Assembly (NCBI RefSeq): GCF_000011365.1 | Contig: NC_004463.1 | Location: 6,434,001-6,498,000 of the forward strand | From: Bradyrhizobium diazoefficiens USDA 110 | GTDB taxonomy: Bacteria > Pseudomonadota > Alphaproteobacteria > Rhizobiales > Xanthobacteraceae | DNA: 64,000 nucleotides | Direction of reading: 5' to 3' | Part shown: piece after piece, positions 60,873-64,000 of the stretch | Numbering within the stretch: position 1 is the stretch's first letter | Layout: the number at the start of each line of letters is the position of its first letter | The notes under the pieces: model-generated | Database searches by the model: none | Told to the model about the DNA's origin: nothing | The model's input: the letters and a program-made list of their open reading frames with translations, nothing else | Made by a program: the position numbers and the translations under genes

Positions 60873-61118
60873 ATGGTTCCCTTTTTCGTCCAGATCAAAT
60901 GCAAGCTCGGCCAGTCCTATACGGTCGCCAATGCGCTCGCCGAAGCCGAGATCGCCTCCGAGATCTACTCCACGGCCGGCCATTACGACCTGCTGGTGAA
61001 GTTCTACGTCGACAAGGACACCGACATCGGCCACTTCATCAACGAAAAGGTGCAGGTGCTGCCCGGCATCCAGGACACGCTCACCATCATCACCTTCAAG
61101 GCGTTCGGCGCGAGCTAG
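60873..61118 (+). CDS. Stand-alone Lrp/AsnC effector (RAM/SIP) domain protein (81 aa)
   Basis: MVPFFVQIKCKLGQSYTVAN, then YSTAGHYDLLVKFYVDKDTD and LPGIQDTLTIITFKAF, is the C-terminal ligand-binding domain of Lrp/AsnC regulators with no DNA-binding HTH. GGAG precedes the ATG with 8-bp spacing. Such SIP proteins oligomerise and bind amino acids and may modulate full-length Lrp proteins. It follows the kinase by 124 bp on the same strand; cotranscription is possible but not assured. Confidence 0.9.
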   Translation: MVPFFVQIKCKLGQSYTVANALAEAEIASEIYSTAGHYDLLVKFYVDKDTDIGHFINEKVQVLPGIQDTLTIITFKAFGAS

Positions 61119-61121
61119 CCT

Positions 61122-62045
61122 CTAACCAGCATCCTTGCGTTTCGGGCGCGGCGGTCCGTCCACCGGCGGCAGCGACTTGAGGTAATCCGCCATCGCCGCA
61201 ATGTCCTCATCCGACAATTGCGAGGTGTTCTTGATCACGCGCGCCATCGCGCCGCCGGCGCTGTCGCCCTCGGGCAATTCGCCTGTCTTCAGGAAATTGG
61301 CGATATCCTTCACGCTCCATTCGCCAATGCCCTTTTGCGTGATGTTCGGCACCCACCCCTCGCCTTCCGGATTGGGCCCGCCGGCGAAACGCTGCGCGGT
61401 GATGATGCCGCCGAGCAGATTGCGCGGGCTGTGACACTCCGCGCAATGGCCGAAGCCGTTGACGAGATAGGCGCCGCGATTCCATTGCGGCGAGTGCGTC
61501 GCGTCCGCGACGAACGGCCCGCTCTGCATGAACAGCAATTTCCAGATGCCGACATTGCGGCGGATGTTGAAGGGAAACGGCAGGTCGTGGTCGCGCACCC
61601 TGCCGGACACCGGCGGCAGCGTCTTCAGATAGGCGAAGAGATCGCGAACGTCCTCCACCTTCGCCAGATGATAGGACGTGTAGGGAAATGCCGGGAAGTA
61701 GTGCTGGCCCTCGGGCGACACGCCGCGCATCACGGCGCTGACGAATTCGGTCTCGCTCCAGCGCCCGATGCCGTCGGCGGCATCGGGGGAAATGTTGGGC
61801 ACGTAGAACGTTCCGAATGGCGAGCCGAGCGCCAGGCCCCCGCCGAGCCGCAAGCGGTCGGGCTGGTTGGGCACGGCATGGCAGGACGAGCATCCGCCGG
61901 CATTGAAGATCTCCTGCCCGTTGGCAGGATCCGGCGCCCGGGATGGCAACGGCACGGCCGATGCGGCCGGCGCCGTCAGCCACCAATAGACGCCGAAGCC
62001 TGCAACGGCAGCGATCAGCATGACAAGAATTGTTCGTCGCAGCAT
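61122..62045 (-). CDS. Di-haem cytochrome c (307 aa)
   Basis: N-terminal anchor or signal LRRTILVMLIAAVAGFGVYW, then two c-type haem sites, CSSCH (near 52) and CAECH (near 199), each followed by Met-bearing loops (VMRGVSPEGQHYFPAFPY; GAMARVIKNTSQLSDED). This is the cytochrome-c subunit pattern of membrane alcohol/aldehyde/gluconate dehydrogenases, truncated from three haems to two. No dehydrogenase subunit lies next to it, so its electron donor is unknown. Confidence 0.9.
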   Translation of the reverse strand: MLRRTILVMLIAAVAGFGVYWWLTAPAASAVPLPSRAPDPANGQEIFNAGGCSSCHAVPNQPDRLRLGGGLALGSPFGTFYVPNISPDAADGIGRWSETEFVSAVMRGVSPEGQHYFPAFPYTSYHLAKVEDVRDLFAYLKTLPPVSGRVRDHDLPFPFNIRRNVGIWKLLFMQSGPFVADATHSPQWNRGAYLVNGFGHCAECHSPRNLLGGIITAQRFAGGPNPEGEGWVPNITQKGIGEWSVKDIANFLKTGELPEGDSAGGAMARVIKNTSQLSDEDIAAMADYLKSLPPVDGPPRPKRKDAG

Positions 62046-62199
62046 CGAGGTATCCCATGGAGATCGGCCGAACTTACGGATTCGCCGGTGGCCGCTCCAG
62101 CCACGAATAATTTAGATGGTTTGAGCTTGATCCGGGAATAAACTCCTGCGCGCACTGTTTGCAAGTTGACCGCAATCAGACGTCAACAGGGAGAGACCC

Positions 62200-62619
62200 A
62201 TGAACAAAGCAATTTTTGCCACGCTGGCACTCGGAGCTGCCGTCGCGTTCGCCGCCCCGGCCAGCGCGGAGAAACTGAAGGCGACGCTGGACGGCAAGTC
62301 CGAGGTGCCCGCCACCACCACCAGCGGCACCGGAACGGCCGATCTCGACTATGACGCCGCCAGCAAGAAGCTCTCCTGGAAGGTGACCTATTCCGGCCTC
62401 TCCGGCCCCGCCACCGCCGCTCATTTCCACGGGCCCGCCGAGGCCGGCAAGAACGCCGGCGTAGCGATCGCGATCCCGAATGCGACGTCGAGCCCGGTCG
62501 AGGGCTCTGCGACGCTGACCGACGCGCAGGCCGCCGATCTGCTGGCCGGCAAGCTCTACGTCAACATCCACACGGCGGCGAATCCGGGCGGCGAGATCCG
62601 CGGCCAGGTGACGAAGTAA
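62200..62619 (+). CDS. CHRD-domain secreted protein (139 aa)
   Basis: Signal peptide MNKAIFATLALGAAVAFAAP ends at ASA. The CHRD domain shows KLKATLDGKSEVPATTTSGT, GLSGPATAAHFHGPAEAGKN, then VNIHTAANPGGEIRGQV. GGGAGAG precedes the ATG. CHRD modules are beta-barrels found in chordin and many secreted bacterial proteins; the bacterial role is unknown. A strong terminator follows. Confidence 0.93.
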   Translation: MNKAIFATLALGAAVAFAAPASAEKLKATLDGKSEVPATTTSGTGTADLDYDAASKKLSWKVTYSGLSGPATAAHFHGPAEAGKNAGVAIAIPNATSSPVEGSATLTDAQAADLLAGKLYVNIHTAANPGGEIRGQVTK

Positions 62620-62642
62620 GCGAAAACGCGGCTTCGTCGCGG

Positions 62643-62678
62643 AAAGGCCGGACGCAAGGAGGGAGCGTCCGGCCTTTT
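62643..62678 (+). terminator. Rho-independent terminator after the CHRD gene
   Basis: Stem AAAGGCCGGACGC / GCGTCCGGCCTTT with a 9-base loop, followed by TTTT. Confidence 0.9.
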
Positions 62679-62785
62679 CGATTCGGGCGAGGACCTTAAC
62701 GTGCGGGAATGTCCGGACCTCGTGCCTTGCCAGCCTCGCGCGTTCCGCCGTAAACTTCGGCCTCACCAATCTCCAGAGTGGCACC

Positions 62786-63160
62786 GTGCGGCTCGTTTCC
62801 AGCGTTCTCGATCGGCCCGGCGACGCCGGCATCAGAAGATCGGCGCGCGCGCCGTGGCACGTTGTGCCAGGCCTCGTCGCCGCCGGAGCGTTTCTTTGCT
62901 TCTTCGGACCGGTGCTCGCGCAGAGCGACATGGAAAAGCAGGCTCAATGCGAGCTGTCCGCAATCCGCGATACACGATCGCCCCTTGCCGTGCAGTACAT
63001 CCGCTCCGCCTGCAACTGGCTCGTCGTCAACGGCGATTCCCTGTTGAACGCATCCAGCAAGGGCTATTACGTCTGCCTCGTGCGGCAGCTCTCGGGCGCG
63101 CAGAGCAACGAGGCTGCCGCGGCGATCATGTCGGCATGCCGCGCGTCCAATCCGCTTTGA
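62786..63160 (+). CDS. Exported four-cysteine hypothetical protein (124 aa)
   Basis: A hydrophobic segment (VPGLVAAGAFLCFFGPVLA) ends with a signal-peptidase-like site, LAQS. The mature domain has four Cys: CELSAIRDTRSPLAVQYIRS, ACNWL, YYVCLVRQL and MSACRAS. The pattern recalls the VF_A0006 four-cysteine family, a weak recollection. The start is GTG with GAGTGG upstream; a later GTG is possible since the N-terminus before the signal is long. Function unknown. Confidence 0.7.
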   Translation: MRLVSSVLDRPGDAGIRRSARAPWHVVPGLVAAGAFLCFFGPVLAQSDMEKQAQCELSAIRDTRSPLAVQYIRSACNWLVVNGDSLLNASSKGYYVCLVRQLSGAQSNEAAAAIMSACRASNPL

Positions 63161-63169
63161 TCCCCCCGC

Positions 63170-64000
63170 TCAAGCCGCGTTCAGCGCCTGCGCGAGGTCC
63201 GCGATCAGATCCGACGGGTTCTCGATGCCGATCGACAACCGGATCGTGGAATCGAGCACGCCGATCTTCTGGCGGATGTCGGCGGGAACGCCGGAATGGG
63301 TCATCGTCGCCGGCAGGCTGGCCAGCGACTCCGTGCCGCCGAGGCTCACCGCCAGCTTGAGGATTTGCAGCGCGTTGAGGAATTTGACCGCGGCCTCCTT
63401 GCCGCCGGCGATGTCGAACGAGAACGTCGATCCCGCCCCCAGGCACTGCCTCGCAAACACACGCCCCGCCGGCGATGCCTCCTCGTGATGACCGAGATAG
63501 TGGACCTTGGCCACCTTGGGATGATCGCGCAAATAAGCCGCCACGAGGCGCGCATTCGCATCGGCTTTTTCCATGCGCAGGCTCAGCGTCTCGAGCGAGC
63601 GGTTGATCATCCAGCAGGAATGCGGATCGAGCTGGGTGCCGATGGCGCCGCGCAGCGCCTTGATGCCCTTCATGATCGCCTTCGCGCCGAGCGCGGCGCC
63701 CGCGATCAGGTCGGAGTGACCGCCGACATATTTGGTCAGCGAGTACAGCGAAAGGTCCGCGCCATGCTCGATCGGCCGCTGAAACACCGGCCCGAGCAGC
63801 GTATTGTCGCAGGCGATGATCGGCGTATGCCCCTGGGCCTTTCCGATCGCGTCGGCGATGCGGCGGATCATCGCGACGTCGACGAGGCCATTGGTCGGGT
63901 TGGCCGGGGTCTCGATCAGGATCATCGAAACCCGGCCCTTGCCCATCGCCTCCTCCGAGGCCTGCTTGACCGCCGCCTCGTCGATGCCGTCGGCAAAGCC
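63170..64000 (-). CDS. Cys/Met-metabolism PLP enzyme, C-terminal part (truncated by window edge)
   Basis: The frame runs open to the window end, so the N-terminus is missing; 276 residues remain. Features are [36 protein letters not shown], the PLP lysine in [18 protein letters not shown], and [20 protein letters not shown]. This is the cystathionine gamma-synthase/beta- or gamma-lyase/methionine gamma-lyase family. Which reaction it carries out cannot be decided without the N-terminal part and alignment. Confidence 0.9.
   Translation of the reverse strand, partial: GFADGIDEAAVKQASEEAMGKGRVSMILIETPANPTNGLVDVAMIRRIADAIGKAQGHTPIIACDNTLLGPVFQRPIEHGADLSLYSLTKYVGGHSDLIAGAALGAKAIMKGIKALRGAIGTQLDPHSCWMINRSLETLSLRMEKADANARLVAAYLRDHPKVAKVHYLGHHEEASPAGRVFARQCLGAGSTFSFDIAGGKEAAVKFLNALQILKLAVSLGGTESLASLPATMTHSGVPADIRQKIGVLDSTIRLSIGIENPSDLIADLAQALNAA

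Overview
This 64 kb window is GC-rich alphaproteobacterial chromosome, most likely Bradyrhizobium or a close Bradyrhizobiaceae relative. The reasons are protein sequences typical of that group, short interspersed palindromes of the kind common there, a CtrA-type promoter box, and a very long polar-growth-type coiled-coil protein. The DNA looks like ordinary core or near-core chromosome. I saw no insertion sequence, prophage, CRISPR array, tRNA or rRNA gene.

Layout. 0-9 kb: a universal stress protein, a repeat-like 0.7 kb gap, a DUF1127 / MocR divergent pair, a YdcF protein, two small membrane proteins, an MHYT-GGDEF-EAL c-di-GMP protein and a DHA2 drug exporter. 9-13 kb: a YciF-type ferritin-like protein, a UPF0104 flippase-like membrane protein and a secreted SGNH hydrolase. 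13.5-21.4 kb: a complete hexarate (glucarate/galactarate) pathway (MFS transporter, LysR regulator, kdgD, gudD, alpha-ketoglutarate semialdehyde dehydrogenase, garD) ending at alpha-ketoglutarate. 21.4-25.4 kb: a MipA/OmpV outer-membrane protein plus a secreted partner, divergent from an OmpR-type two-component system; the shared promoter carries two pairs of 11-bp-spaced direct repeats. 25.6-31 kb: small secreted proteins, ferredoxin-NADP reductase, a thioesterase and a [2Fe-2S] ferredoxin.

31-37.6 kb: an HPt protein and, divergently, a 1903-residue membrane-anchored protein built from 22- and 44-residue repeats, resembling the growth-pole-ring (GPR/RgsE) proteins; a TTAA-N7-TTAA CtrA box lies between them. 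37.7-43.7 kb: a CrbS/CrbR-like pair (a symporter-domain hybrid kinase and a LuxR-type regulator) beside an MctP-like monocarboxylate symporter and its 58-residue DUF3311 partner. 43.9-46.7 kb: an Mla-type lipid transport operon with a STAS-permease fusion. 46.9-57.4 kb: dipeptide epimerase, MFS, an Ala/Glu-rich protein, SDR, FucU/RbsD, a secreted caspase-fold protein with an Asn-rich repeat tail, Ser/Thr dehydratase, a GT4 glycosyltransferase and an LpxH-like phosphoesterase. 57.7-64 kb: thiD, a hybrid histidine kinase whose membrane domain carries all the inspected key residues of the plant ethylene-binding pocket, a stand-alone Lrp/AsnC effector domain, a di-haem cytochrome c, a CHRD protein, a four-cysteine protein and the C-terminal part of a Cys/Met-metabolism PLP enzyme cut by the window edge.

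The strongest leads are the ethylene-receptor-like kinase, the repeat-built polar protein with its CtrA box, and the MipA two-component locus with OmpR-like operators. Family names rest on reading motifs by eye; no database search was run.
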